Below, piece by piece: positions 32,827-43,553 of a stretch of DNA of 64,000 bases. The stretch's first letter is position 1. Each line of letters begins with the position of its first letter. The stretch covers positions 32,864,487 through 32,928,486 of the forward strand of contig CM055096.1 of NCBI GenBank assembly GCA_029204225.1, in the 5' to 3' direction. A model generated the notes under the pieces. It was not told the DNA's origin. It made no database searches and saw only the letters and a program-made list of their open reading frames with translations. A program made the translations under genes and the position numbers. Source of the stretch: Diphasiastrum complanatum. Lineage: Eukaryota; Streptophyta; Lycopodiopsida; Lycopodiales; Lycopodiaceae.

Positions 32827-33499
32827 AAGCTTCAAATCTTACCCATGAACCATTATTTTTAGTCTGATCTTACATCTGAATAAGTACTCAGAGATGCAAC
32901 AATATTTAAATCGCTTGCCTCTACTCATGAATACTAATTCGAATTCCCCCTTCCAAACAAATGGGTTGATCCTATCCAAAAGAAGAGTTTATCACCTTCA
33001 TGTAATCCCAATTACAAGAAAACACTGGGTGACTTATCTTATTTCAGAAATCAAATCCAAAAGTTGAAGAAATTCCATTCTAATGTATTGCAAAAAATAA
33101 TGCTTCTTGTTACAAATATTCTTAGAATATCGAAATATTCTAAAATATCACAATTCAATCATCTAAAATCTCTAGGAGATCAATCAAGTCTCAGACAACT
33201 AAAACTCAAACCAGAGTACTGCAATTACTCTAATGAGTTAACAGCCCCATTTCTAGCATCACATGCAAGAAATCAACAACTATTTGTATCTTAATAGATT
33301 AATCAGTCTCCTATAAATCTGGAGATATAGACTGAACTTTGTACACAAGCACTTATAAACTACAATATAGAAGGTAAGCAAATTCCTCATAAGTAATTAC
33401 TTAATGAAAATGCCTGTGAGATCCACACAATCTCAGGTATGTACTCGAGTAAAGAAATTTAGAATTTAACCAACAGATCTAAATTTTTAACTCACCCAA
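32827..33499. other. AT-rich spacer, nothing recognised
   Basis: No coding block or repeat family recognised between the hAT fragment and the Gypsy-2 LTR. Confidence 0.5.
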
Positions 33500-33504
33500 T
33501 TGAT
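33500..33504 (+). repeat. possible target-site duplication TTGAT (left)
   Basis: The five bases before the Gypsy-2 LTR are identical to the five after the inverted Gypsy-3 LTR (43549-43553). Confidence 0.5.
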
Positions 33505-33999
33505 TGTTGGAGGGTTTGCGGATCCCAAGACAACCCTAACCCTAGTGAATAAGTGAGAGGGATTTGGCACCCTGCGTGTGTAAGTCCAACCCAATGATCA
33601 GATAGTTATTTGATTAGAAAGTCAATAAAAGGACTTTAGGCCTTTTTGCGGGACTTTTAATGTTGCAGGGACTAAATGTCAAGTTAGTGAATAAAGTTGG
33701 GTTTCCCTCCAATTTGGATGGTTCCCACACTTTTTTTAAATTTGAATAATTAGGGAGACATAAATGGACCAATAGGATTCAGAGGCCAGAGTCCTCCTCT
33801 CTACTATATAAAGGGACCAACTCGAGTTCCATCACATTTGCATTTCCTTATTTCAATAAAGCAGATTGGTTCTCTTCAGAAATGGATTGATGAATGTCCT
33901 TGCTCTCTATCACTTTTCCTCCATCTTTCATGCTTTCATTGGTTTTTGCTAATTGTTGGATCTGAATGTTACTGGGATTGTATGTTAGTATACTTTTTA

Positions 34000-34071
<72 letters not shown>

Positions 34072-34278
34072 TAAGCTATTTCTATTGTGGATTGTAGTGT
34101 TAATGTTTAGGGTTAATGGATGTTAGAGTTAGATTTGGATCTTCCATTCATGCTGAAATCTGAACTATATTAGCGCTCTCATGGGAACGAACCTACGCGT
34201 GACAACTAACTTCGTCTCTTTGATGCTAGATTGACTAGATCTTGGTTTGAGGTTAGGCCAGGAAAGAAACCCACTACA
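33505..34278 (+). mobile_element. Gypsy-2 5' LTR
   Basis: It begins TGTTGGAGGGTTTGCGG and ends CCCACTACA, 774 bp, followed four bases later by an intact primer site. CTACTATATAAAGGG at about 33802-33816 is a good TATA box, so transcription would start about 30 bp downstream. A long GA run lies at about 34004-34067, after the presumed transcription start. The same LTR start is found inverted at 43258-43548. Confidence 0.88.
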
Positions 34279-34282
34279 ATTT

Positions 34283-34300
34283 TGGCGCCGTTGCCGGGGA
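34283..34300 (+). promoter_or_regulatory. Gypsy-2 primer-binding site
   Basis: TGGCGCCGTTGCCGGGGA, an 18-base match to the complement of plant tRNA-Asp 3' end, as used by Tat/Athila-type elements. Confidence 0.9.
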
Positions 34301-35160
34301 GCTATGCCAATTTTCTAGTTTGCAGCATGTTTGATGAATGGTTAGCTTGCATTAGACATCTTGACGTGGCATGAATAGTGTTAGATCTGCATTTTAGGGT
34401 TAGTTTGGGATTGATTTTACTTGATTTGAGTAGTTTTGCTTGTTTGAAATCTAATCTGATTATAAAGTAGGAATAGCTATTCAGATCACCAATCTTAAGA
34501 TCCATTTGGATATAAGATATCAGAGATAATAACAAAAATCGGTCAAATCTACCAGCAGACACCTTCGGTGTTGTTCACAGAACCTTCAGTTTGAAGGGCG
34601 AAGATTAATTTCTAGCAGATTTCCAAAAACATCAGAAAAACCGTCAAAAAACACCAAAAAATCACCAAAACCCTAAAATACAAAAAAAGAACCTTCGCCC
34701 GATTCACTGTGCATACGTGTAATTCAGATCTATCTACTGCCAGGTCGGCGAAGAATAATACCAAAAATAGAAAAGTTTTCAGAGGATCAGTTGTCATATT
34801 TTTGCCAAAAAAGTCAATGTTTTGCAAAAATACCAGTATTACTTTTGATCCTTCGCCAGAACCTTTGCCGAGTTTCCAAAACATTCTATTTATAGTAAAA
34901 TACTATTTTTGAGTTCGGCGAAGATTCTTCTTGATCAAATCATAGAAAATCTTGTTTTTTACTCTTGCCAAACTACAAAAATTGTACTTTCTTGTGTCAA
35001 AAACCTTCGCCCATTTTTCCATAGTTTTATTTGTGTCAGATCTTTCATCTGAGAGGTCGACAAAGGTTATTTCCCAAGAAATTGTCAGAAAAGTTGATCA
35101 GAGAGTTTTTTTTCTTCCAAAAATAGCACTGTTGAACCTTCGCCGAGCCAACCTTCGCCT
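34301..35160 (+). other. Gypsy-2 leader with CTTCGCC motifs
   Basis: Homologous to 23424-24390. It contains repeated AACCTTCGCC, CCTTCGCCAG, and the reverse form GGCGAAG at about 34565-34620, 34690-34755, 34850-34925 and 35000-35160. The start of gag and about 560 bp around it are missing, so the leader joins gag directly at about 35160. Confidence 0.75.
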
Positions 35161-36711
35161 AGGAAAATGGAAGACCCTTTCCTACTTTTAAGTAAAATTA
35201 AAATAGGAAAGCGAGAAATGGTTCGAGATTACATTGAATGGGTGAAACGCCTCAGATCTGAGTGTGAACCTAAGCTGATTAACGAAAATGCTATGATTAT
35301 GTGATTTTTGTCAAGATTACCTAAACGGATCAGATGTGAGCTGAAACGCCATAATGAGTATGCACTCTTGCAAAATGCTATGGACGATGCAATTTGGGAG
35401 GAGGATGAAGATTTAGATGATGAGCCGAATATCAGTATGTTGCCTTATACAGTAGGGCAGACTACTACGACATCCACCACTATTGCATCAATAAATGCCA
35501 ACGCTACTGCAGAAATGATGCTCAATGAGTTCGAGAAACTAGGGAAGAACCAGCAAAAACAGATGGAAAAGTTGCAGTCGCAATTTAATGAGAAAATCAA
35601 AGCATTGGAAGATTTCCACGGAAAAGCGAACAAGGAACCTGAGAAGTTTGCAAAGACTTTTCCTACCAGGGAAAATGTCTAGTGTTCTATTTGCACAGGA
35701 AATCACATAGTGAATGAGTGTCCTCAATTGAAAAAATGAATGGAAATCAGTGTTTGCCATTTGTGTAATTCGTCTGATCATGAGACTGCTTTTTGCAACT
35801 TCAACCCTTGGATAATTCAGCAACGGTATGCCCAAATGGGATATCGAGAAGTACAATATGGAGGAAATTTAGCAACAAGACCTCGACAACCTGCTCTTGG
35901 ATATCCGGAACGTTTAGCCTTACCTGCCCCACCAAAACACTCTGCTCCTCCTGCCAATTTGATGGAATCAGAACCTTACAAAAGTGTTGAGCAATGGAAC
36001 TATGGTACTGATCAAGCAGGTGGATTTTCAGGTGGATCTTCGGAACAAAATGCTATTTATGCTGCCGCTCAACAACAAGCCTCTAGAAATTGGACCAGAG
36101 CACCACTTGGATGCTTTGCATGTGGAGAAAATCACAGAGTTGCAGAATGTCCAAATAAAAAAAAATTTGTACCATTCTATCGTGACTGTGGTTATGGACA
36201 TTGCTATAAAGACTGCCCAGCAAGACCGAAGCCACCACCAGCTACAGCGCCTGTAAATTTGATAACAATCAAGAAGAGACCAGTAGCTCAGAAGCAGAAA
36301 GAACCATTAGCAGATCCAGTACCTGCTGATTCTATACCATTGAACGATATACCAACAACATCGGGAGTCTATTCAAATCTTCATGCAGAAAAAAGAAGAT
36401 ATCAGGATATGAGGCAGTGGATTAAACATCTGCAAGAAGAAGAGGAGCTTGAAGCTGCTAAAGCAACAACTGAAGTTCATTTTTCACCATTGCAGCCTCC
36501 AAGAAATTTACATACATATATGAATGATCAGCTACATCATCATGAAGAACCCTTCAAGATGATTGAATCGAAAGCGCCGCAAACAGAACTGCTTATGAAT
36601 ATTTTGTCTAGTAAGATCGATATTTCATTGGGAGAGTTCCTGAAGTTGGTGCCAAAAACAAAAAAAGTCTTAGCGCAAAAGTTAGCTCAAGTCGAACCAG
36701 AAGTCCATTAG
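35161..36711 (+). pseudogene. Gypsy-2 gag with two zinc knuckles
   Basis: The N-terminal gag part is deleted. The frame starts at MEDPFLLLSKIKIGKREMVRDYIE (35167), has a TGA at 35302, and continues through RIRCELKRHNEYALLQNAM and the KLGKNQQKQMEKL helix to a stop near 35682. The open block 35740-36711 holds CHLCNSSDHETAFC (about 35755) and a second knuckle, CFACGENHRVAECP (about 36115-36156), then CGYGHCYKDCPARP. A Pro-rich linker follows, with EELEAAKATTEVHF. These knuckles bind element RNA in the family. Stop codons at 35302, 35682, 35737 and 36709 disable it. Confidence 0.8.
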
Positions 36712-37918
36712 GAGCCACTTTTTTGTGCTGGATTTGAAGAATTTGACGAAGTACTCCTTGTTGGAGCCGCTTGGGAAAGTGAACAAAAGAATATCACTCT
36801 GCCGATACAACATAGACAATTTTCTACAGAAGCAGCTGTGATAGATGGTGATTTAGGAGTTAACCTGATTTCTACAAAGCTATGTGCAAAATGGGGCCTT
36901 ACAAAGATCAAGCCTGCTACTTTTGCTATTAAACTAGCTGATCAAATGACAGTTCATCCACAAGAAATGGTTGAAGATATATCTGTTAGAATTGCGGAAG
37001 TACAATTCGTCATTACTTTCGTAGTGATGGACTTACTAAGAAGCGCCAAATGTCTACCGAGTTCTATTGGGACGTCCATGGTTACGAGTTGCGCAAGTAA
37101 TTCATAACTGGGGTACCAGAAAAATCACTTTTGAAAATCGTGAACGTGTAGTTAAAGTTGATCCTACAACTTGGACTATCAAACCAGTGGTTCAAAAAGA
37201 AGACGATTCGTCACCAACGGATGATACTTGTTACCGACCAGAGAAAAATTTGGGAGTTCATTACAATTCTCAAATGGATACTGTCAACTGGAATGAACCT
37301 CTTGCAACGATTGATTGTACAGCAGGATATATGTGTCAACAAGATAATCAATCAGATTTGAGCGAGATTTACTTATTAGATCGAACTTTGGATACACCAA
37401 TCTCATTTCCATTGAATATACTGAATGTAGCCTGGATATCAACGGAACCTATACCAGATTCGATTGAGGATGATCTCATATATGTGAGCCAGACCTTGAC
37501 TTATGATGGCAATGTTGAACTTACAAATGAGCAGATTTTAAATCATATGGATCCAATCAGATTTGGAGTGCGTAATGTTCCTGATGAACCAACAATAAAA
37601 TCGGCTAAAGTCGTTATATTGAAGGAAGATAGGATCATAGGATCAATGACAAAGAAGCAAGCTAAACAACATTATAATACGGTCCTGAAATGGGAAAATC
37701 CCCCTCAAAAGATTGATTCGGCGAATGTGCCACCCTTACTGGATAAAGGCAAAAGAAAAGTCGAGGATGATTCTACAAGTCAGAATTCTAGCAAGACATC
37801 ATCGTCTCGGAAGTCATCACCTCCAAGATCAATTACTGCTAAGAAGGTTAAGCGAAGATCCAAGACAAGTCCTTTTGAAAAAGAACAAGCAGATGTACTC
37901 CAACATGATATGCTCTGA
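36712..37918 (+). pseudogene. Gypsy-2 protease and linker
   Basis: The protease site reads MIDGDLGVNLIS at 36838, where Gypsy-1 has VIDGGSGVNLIS, so the G-[ST] part of the active site is altered. A frameshift near 37045 leads to GRPWLRVAQ. The 37067-37918 block is the linker between protease and RT (WTIKPVVQKE, ILNHMDPIRFGVRN, KKQAKQHYNTVLKWENPPQKIDS), ending in a Ser/Lys-rich tail. The same linker is present in Gypsy-1 and Gypsy-4. Confidence 0.75.
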
Positions 37919-38460
37919 GCATTTTAAACGTTATACATTGGATGACGTGGTTATCATGTTACCTAAAGCACATCGTGAACCTGAAGAATACGTGCCAGAA
38001 TCGAAAGAGATTTACGATGGCCCAGCTAGGACGCAACCAATGAATCTTGCTGAACCAGGAGAACCAAAAAAGATTGTACAAGTTGGAATACAATTTAATC
38101 CTGAACATTATCAAGCACTCCACATGTTACTTATTAAGTATCAAGATTGCTTTGCTTGGACTTATCAAGATCTAAAGGGTATTCCAACTTCAGTTATTGA
38201 ACATACCATACCCAGCCATTACTGTACTTGGTAAACAAGACGTGCAATATTGGACGTATTGCAAGATGGTTATTGTTATTGACTGAATTTGACTTTTGCA
38301 TTGTGGTTCGAAAGGGGAAGCAACATTATCTAGCCGATCACGTTTCGCGAATCGAATCCGCACTAGCTAACACTGAATGGATGATGAATTACCAGATGCT
38401 GCATTTTTCTATGTCGAAGCAATACCTGAGTGGGCAACGGATATTGTTGAGTACCTGATG
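37919..38460 (+). pseudogene. Gypsy-2 RT start fused to RNase H (RT deleted)
   Basis: AWTYQDLKGIPTSVIEHTIP ends at 38212 and is joined directly to the RNase H block beginning LVNKTCNIGRIARWLLLLTEFDF (about 38229). Compared with Gypsy-1, bases equivalent to 27634-28746 (about 1.1 kb) are missing, including the YLDD site. The copy therefore has no reverse transcriptase. Confidence 0.9.
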
Positions 38461-38796
38461 CTAGGACAACCAAATGACTCCTTGACAAAAGTACCAAAGA
38501 GACAATTAATTCATAAGGCTCAACCTTATCAATTGATTGCAAGACAATTGTATCGTCGTAAATCAGACAATATTCTACGAAGATGTGTTTTATCGCATGA
38601 AGTATCAGATTCAATCATGTTTTCACCTGATGCTAGGACAACCAAATGACTCCTTGACAAAAGTACCAAAGAGACAATTAATTCATAAGGCTCACCTTAT
38701 CAATTGATTGCAAGACAATTGTATTGTCGTAAATCAGACAATATTCTACGAAGATGTGTTTTATCGCATGAAGTATCAGATTCAATCATGTTTTCA
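38453..38796 (+). repeat. 172-bp tandem duplication inside Gypsy-2
   Basis: Two adjacent copies start at 38453 and 38625 (ACCTGATGCTAGGACAACC). They are nearly identical, and the second lacks one A near 38694. Gypsy-1 has one copy. The unit length is not a multiple of three, so it breaks the frame between RNase H and integrase. Confidence 0.9.
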
Positions 38797-39900
38797 CATA
38801 ATGGCATGGGTGGAGGACACTTCTCTACAGATATTACTGTTCGCAAACTTTTGCAATCAGATTGTCGGTGGCCTACGCTTCATAAGGACACAGAAAATTT
38901 TATTTAGACTTGTGATGTTTGCCAGCGAGCACGACAGCCTATTCGACAAAATTATGAACCCTTGCCTCCGATTTTATCACAAGCACCGTTTGAAAAATGG
39001 GGACTGGATTATGGGTGATCAAGACAAAATTGCAGGAGTTGATTAAAGATGTAATGAGCCCTCTACATCTGGTCCTATTTATCCTGCCGCGCAAGGATCT
39101 CAAACCTGATACATTATCGTAGCAGCTGATTATATGACCAAGTGGGTTGAAGCCAAAGCTGTTAAAGTTGCTGATGCGAAATCTACGGCCAAGTTTCTAT
39201 ATGAAAATATTATAATCAGATTTGGATGTCCAATCGAGATTGTCAGTGACCGGGGTACACACTTTGTTAATCAAACAATAAAGTGTTTACTGGAAGATTT
39301 TTTTGTTATACACAGATTTAGCACTCCCTACTATTCCAGAGGGATTGGCCAAGCTGAATCTTCCAATTAGATTCTCTGCACCATTATGACAAAGATAGTT
39401 GAAGCAAGTTGGTCTAATTGAAAACATAAACTGTATGCAGCGTTATGGGCATTCAGAATCACTTACAAAAAGAGTACAAATCAAACACCCTTTCAACTGG
39501 TCTATGGTCAAGATGCTGTCATGCCGATTGAATTTTTAATCCCATCTTTATGCATAGCAGCAACGGAACAATTAAATGATGATAAGTCTTTACAACTCCG
39601 TCATGAAGCATTGCACAAATTATGTGAAACCCGATTGATGGCAGTTCATGGCTTAGCAGCAGAGAAAGCCCGCCGCAAGGCATGGCAAGATCGTCGATTG
39701 CACAAAAAGGATCTGAAAGCAAGAGATCTTGCATTGATGTACAAAACCAAGCTGATCAAGAAAAAGTTGAAGGTTACCGGTGAAGGCCCGTATAAAGTGA
39801 AGAAAATCCTGAACTATGGCGCAATAATTCTTGAGCACTTGGATGAAAAATGATTTGATACTCCGGTGAATGGCAACCAATTACGCAAGTTTTGGCATCC
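38797..39900 (+). pseudogene. Gypsy-2 integrase
   Basis: An HHCC zinc finger (H.GMGGGHFST...TCDVCQRARQP) lies at about 38797-38940 with one internal stop. The core has VAADYMTKWVEAKAVKV (first D, about 39126), IEIVSDRGTHFVN (second D, about 39240) and GIGQAESSN (Glu, about 39355). A TAG follows at 39368, then YGQDAVMPIEF and the C-terminal KARDLALMYKT...GEGPYKVKKIL block, to a stop at 39851. Catalytic residues are visible, but at least three stops or shifts (38905, 39368, 39419) prevent translation. No chromodomain follows, consistent with a Tat/Athila-like lineage. Confidence 0.85.
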
Positions 39901-40760
39901 TGCTCCACCAGTTCAATCTCAATGGTTTTTTTAATTTATTTGTTTTTTTTAATTTTTTGTTTTGATTATTTAAATTGCCGAGTTTTTTGGAAAAAGACAG
40001 TTAAAAAAATAAAATAAAAATAAAAAAAAAAAGAAAAGAAAAAATTGAGAAAAGACTGATGAGCGAAAGTCAAAAAGTAATCAGCATGGAAAAACGGAAG
40101 CACAATATTTTTTGATGAAAAATGACTTAGAAAATCACTATTTTGGTCAGATGTGGCCTATACGTACCAGAAACCTTCGCTGATCTTTCAGACTGTACAT
40201 CCACTCTAAATTTATCTAATTTGAGTTGGGCGAAAGTTCTCGTCGAGGAAAAATCCACTTTTTAAGTCAGACAAAGGTTCAGCGATATGCCATTTTGAAA
40301 ACCTTCGCCGAACACCTTAACCTCATTATGAACCTTTGCCGATCTAATAGATGATCTTAAAATGTCAAAATTAGGTTGTCCATAGGTTCTGATTGTGAAA
40401 AAAATACATTTTTGATAGTACCTGGGCGAAGGACCCTCCCGGGCAAAGGTTCATCCTTCGCCAGACCTGAAAAACGTTCGCGTGATAGGTTCAGTTCCCC
40501 AGAAACCTTCGTCGAGATTTTTATAGCCTATTTTTACAGTACTGTACAGGGCTGCAAATTTTAGTTCAGAACTGATCAACCAAACTAGTATTCAGTGTAA
40601 TGTACCCACCAAATTCACCTATAAGTTGGTTGAATTCGATTCATTCATCACTTGTGCTAGCGAAGCTCTTGCAAATTTTTCCCACGACCAAAGCTTTCCA
40701 AACTTCCTGAACTGCTTTCTGATATACTTTCATGCGTCTTATGTTACATTTTGGATCACC
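39901..40760 (+). other. Gypsy-2 spacer between integrase and extra ORF, rich in CTTCGCC motifs
   Basis: An A/T-rich stretch (39930-40050) is followed by a dense set of CCTTCGC, CCTTCGCCGAA, GGCGAAGG, GGGCAAAGG and CCTTCGTCG motifs between 40165 and 40515, in both orientations. These are the same motifs as in the element leaders, although the surrounding sequence is different. Confidence 0.7.
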
Positions 40761-42060
40761 ATGTCTTCTACTGATACTTCCCAGTCTCCGCGTTATACTA
40801 TCCATCGTGATGTCCCATCTGCAACGGACATCATGATCCTTCCTAGCAAAAGCATGGTCACTCAGTGGATGACCCTTGCGGAGCCTCTGCTCACTACAAT
40901 GGGTATTCATGAGAGAGCCTTTTATGGCAGAATCAACATGGATTTCATCACTCTTGCCTTAAGTACGTGGAAAGAAGAGAAATCCAAATTTTATATTACT
41001 TTTCAGGGAGCAACACACAAGGTGCACGTCACTGAGGCCGCCCTTGCAGCCATAGGTATAGCGTCTGGTACATAGGCCTCACCCAATCACAAGCAGGCCA
41101 AACAGGCCATAAAGCCTTGCATTGAGCTCACCAATGATCTACACTGGACCAACGATGGATACCTCCTTGAAGCCATCACTGAGCCTATCATACACGCTGC
41201 TGCCTAGCTACTGAACAGCTTCATGATGGTTGGCAACCTCAGGAAAGACCGCATCACGTCACAAATGACTCCTACACCAAGTTGGCCAAAGCCCCTCTTG
41301 AACGATATAATTGGTTCAAGACTATTTCTGGTGAGCTCAAACGAGCTATTAAGGGCAATACTAAGCAGCAGTTCGCTGCTGGCTCTTTGTTGTCTCTTCT
41401 AGCCGCTTCTCACCTAGAAAACAAAATCCATGGCTTCCACTTGGATTCTGTGCTTTCGGTCTATGAAGAAGCACCGGTGGAGTCGTCTCACCAGGCTCGT
41501 GTTCTCATAGTCGTCATCGTCCACGCAGCGAGATCAATATTCCTGACTTGCCTTTCGTGTCACGATGTCGCACTAGGCATACATCGTCAGCTGCGCTTCC
41601 ACCCTCTGTTGTTGTTCGCACTGAACTTTTAATTCCCCTCGTCTTTGATCCTTGCCTCTGCTTCCACACAAGGACAGTCTGTGACCATTGGGGCTACCAT
41701 TCCCATCACAGTTGCCCAGGCCGCCTCACCCCCGCCTACCGAAGCTGTTTTACCAAACGCGCAGTTTTTCATAGATATGTTCGATGATTCCGACCCCTTG
41801 GGGCCGCCAAAATTTTTGAAATGTTCCAGAGCCCTACGTCTTTTGACTTGCAATCCCTTGGAAGAGGATTCGAACATATCCATGACACTACTGTCGGTGT
41901 TGAAAATGTAAGCCATCAACCTCACACTGAAGATAGCCCAGCCGCACTTCGGGTCGACCAAGCTGTAAAATCACCAAAGTAGTTTGATGCCAATGTGCCT
42001 GTCGGTTTCGAGGAAGAAGATATTTTTGAAGAAGAAGAAGTACTGGCACCTATTCCCTGT
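40761..42060 (+). pseudogene. Gypsy-2 extra ORF after integrase (unrecognised protein)
   Basis: The ATG at 40761 has a good context (CACCATGTC). The protein reads MVTQWMTLAEPLLTTMGIHERAFYGRINMDFI, then a segment with FYITFQGATHKVHVTEAALAAIGI, to a TAG at 41073. In the same frame, AIKPCIELTNDLHW and EAITEPIIHAAA follow. After a shift, LAKAPLERYNWFKTISGELKRAIKG and SLLSLLAASHLENKIHGFHLDSVLSV follow. A final acidic end, VGFEEEDIFEEEEVLAPIP, stops just before 42060. Tat/Athila elements often carry an additional ORF between integrase and the 3' LTR, and the pattern resembles the plant transposon protein domains found there. I do not recognise its function, and no membrane segment that would support an envelope role is clear. 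Confidence 0.5.
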
Positions 42061-43257
42061 TGATGCAATAGTGGTGGATGTCATAGTAGTCTGCCCTGCT
42101 GTATAAGGCAACATACTAATATTCGGCTCATCATCTAAATCTTTATCCTCCTCCCGAATTGCATCGTCCATAGCATTTTGCAAGAGTGCATACTCATTAT
42201 GGCGTTTCAGCTCACATCTGATCTGTTTATGTAATCCTGACAAAAATCACATAATCATGGCATTTTTGTTAATTAGCTCAACTTTGTACTCAGATTTGAG
42301 GCGTTTCACTCGTTCAATGTAATCTTGAACCATTTCCCGCTTTTCCATTTTAATTTTATTTAAAAGTAGGAAAGGGTCTTCCATAAACTTCCGCGGTTTG
42401 AACCGTGTGATGAGGGCTTGTTTAACAACCTCTCAATTTGTGCGCTCAGTTTTATCTTGATTATAGTACCAATCCTGTGTTGTGCTTGTTAAGACCATAG
42501 AAAACAACTTAAGTTTATCTTGAGGGAAATTTTCGCCATAGACTTCACAGGATTCAACATAGATCTGAAGAAATCTAATTGGATCTATTACTCCATTATA
42601 TCTAGGTAGATCCAAACGGGGTGCTCTTCTAACAATAATTGGATTGACTTCCCGTGGAGCACCTCCAGGATTACCTCCAGGGGCAGCCATCTTTACAAAT
42701 TTACATCAAGCAAACAATAAGATTGGATCTAGATTTTTCAATCAAAGTATCTTAGATCAGATCTGCTGGATCTATTTCACTTTTCAAGAATCTGATTCTA
42801 TACCATGAAAAAGATTTCGAAATACAATCAATCAATACTTCTGAAAAATGAAAAATCTCTCAAAATCCAAATTAGAATATATCAGATTTGACCCAAATTT
42901 TGATAGAGACTTGATCTGAAAAATTAGAAACTAAAAATAGGACTGGCGAAGGTTCACTAGGCAAAGGTTGCCTCGGCGAAGGTTCAACAATGCTATTTTG
43001 AGAAAAAAAAAGCCAACTCTTTGAACAATTTTTTCTGACAATTTCTTGGGAAATAACCTTCGTCGTTCCACAGATAAAACTATGGAAAACCCGGACGAAG
43101 ATTTCTGACATTAAAAAAATACACTTTTTGTAGTTTGGCTAGGGTAAAATTAAGATTTTTTGTGATCTGATCAAGAAGAATCTTCGTCGAACTCAGAAAT
43201 AGTATTTTACTATAAATAAAATGTTCTGGAAACTTGGCGAAGGTTATGGCGAAGGAT
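42061..43257 (-). pseudogene. Gypsy-3 gag start and leader, inverted
   Basis: Read leftward, the leader (43257-42691) with GGCGAAGG/CCTTCGCC motifs leads to a gag ATG at 42690. This gives GNPGGAPREVNPIIVRRAP, LDLPRYNGVIDPIRFLQIYVES and DWYYNQDKTERTN, then a stop. The block RIRCELKRHNEYALLQNAMDDAIREEDKDLDDEPNIS ends at about 42063, where it meets the extra ORF of Gypsy-2. The sequence equivalent to most of the LTR interior and the primer site (33790-34850 in Gypsy-2) is deleted, so the LTR joins the leader directly at 43257. Confidence 0.85.
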
Positions 43258-43548
43258 CAAGAGTGTCTCTGAATCCTATTGGTCCATTTCTACCTCCGTA
43301 ATTATTCTAATAAAAAAAGAGTGGGAACCATCCAAATTGGAGGGAAAGCCAACTTTATTCACTCACTTGATATTTAGGCCCTGCGACATTAAAAGTCCCG
43401 CAAAAAAGGCCTAACGTCCTTTTATTGACTTGTAACTAATCAAATAAATATGTGATTATCAGGTTGGACTTACACACGCAGGGTGCCAAATCCCTCTCAC
43501 TTATTAACTAGGATTAGGGTTGCCTTGGGATCCACAAACCCTCCAACA
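43258..43548 (-). mobile_element. Gypsy-3 LTR (5' part), inverted
   Basis: Reverse complement of 33505-33790. The terminal CCCTCCAACA at 43539-43548 is the inverted LTR start, followed by TTGAT at 43549-43553. A few substitutions separate it from the Gypsy-2 LTR. It faces Gypsy-2, so both elements have their 5' ends outward. Confidence 0.9.
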
Positions 43549-43553
43549 TTGAT

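Noticed and set aside
33533-33546. CCCTAACCCTA, telomere-like words
   Set aside because: Only two partial units inside an LTR; not a telomere tract.
40761-42060. Envelope gene of a retrovirus-like element
   Set aside because: The position fits, but no clear signal peptide, transmembrane segment or cleavage site is visible, so only an unknown extra ORF is claimed.
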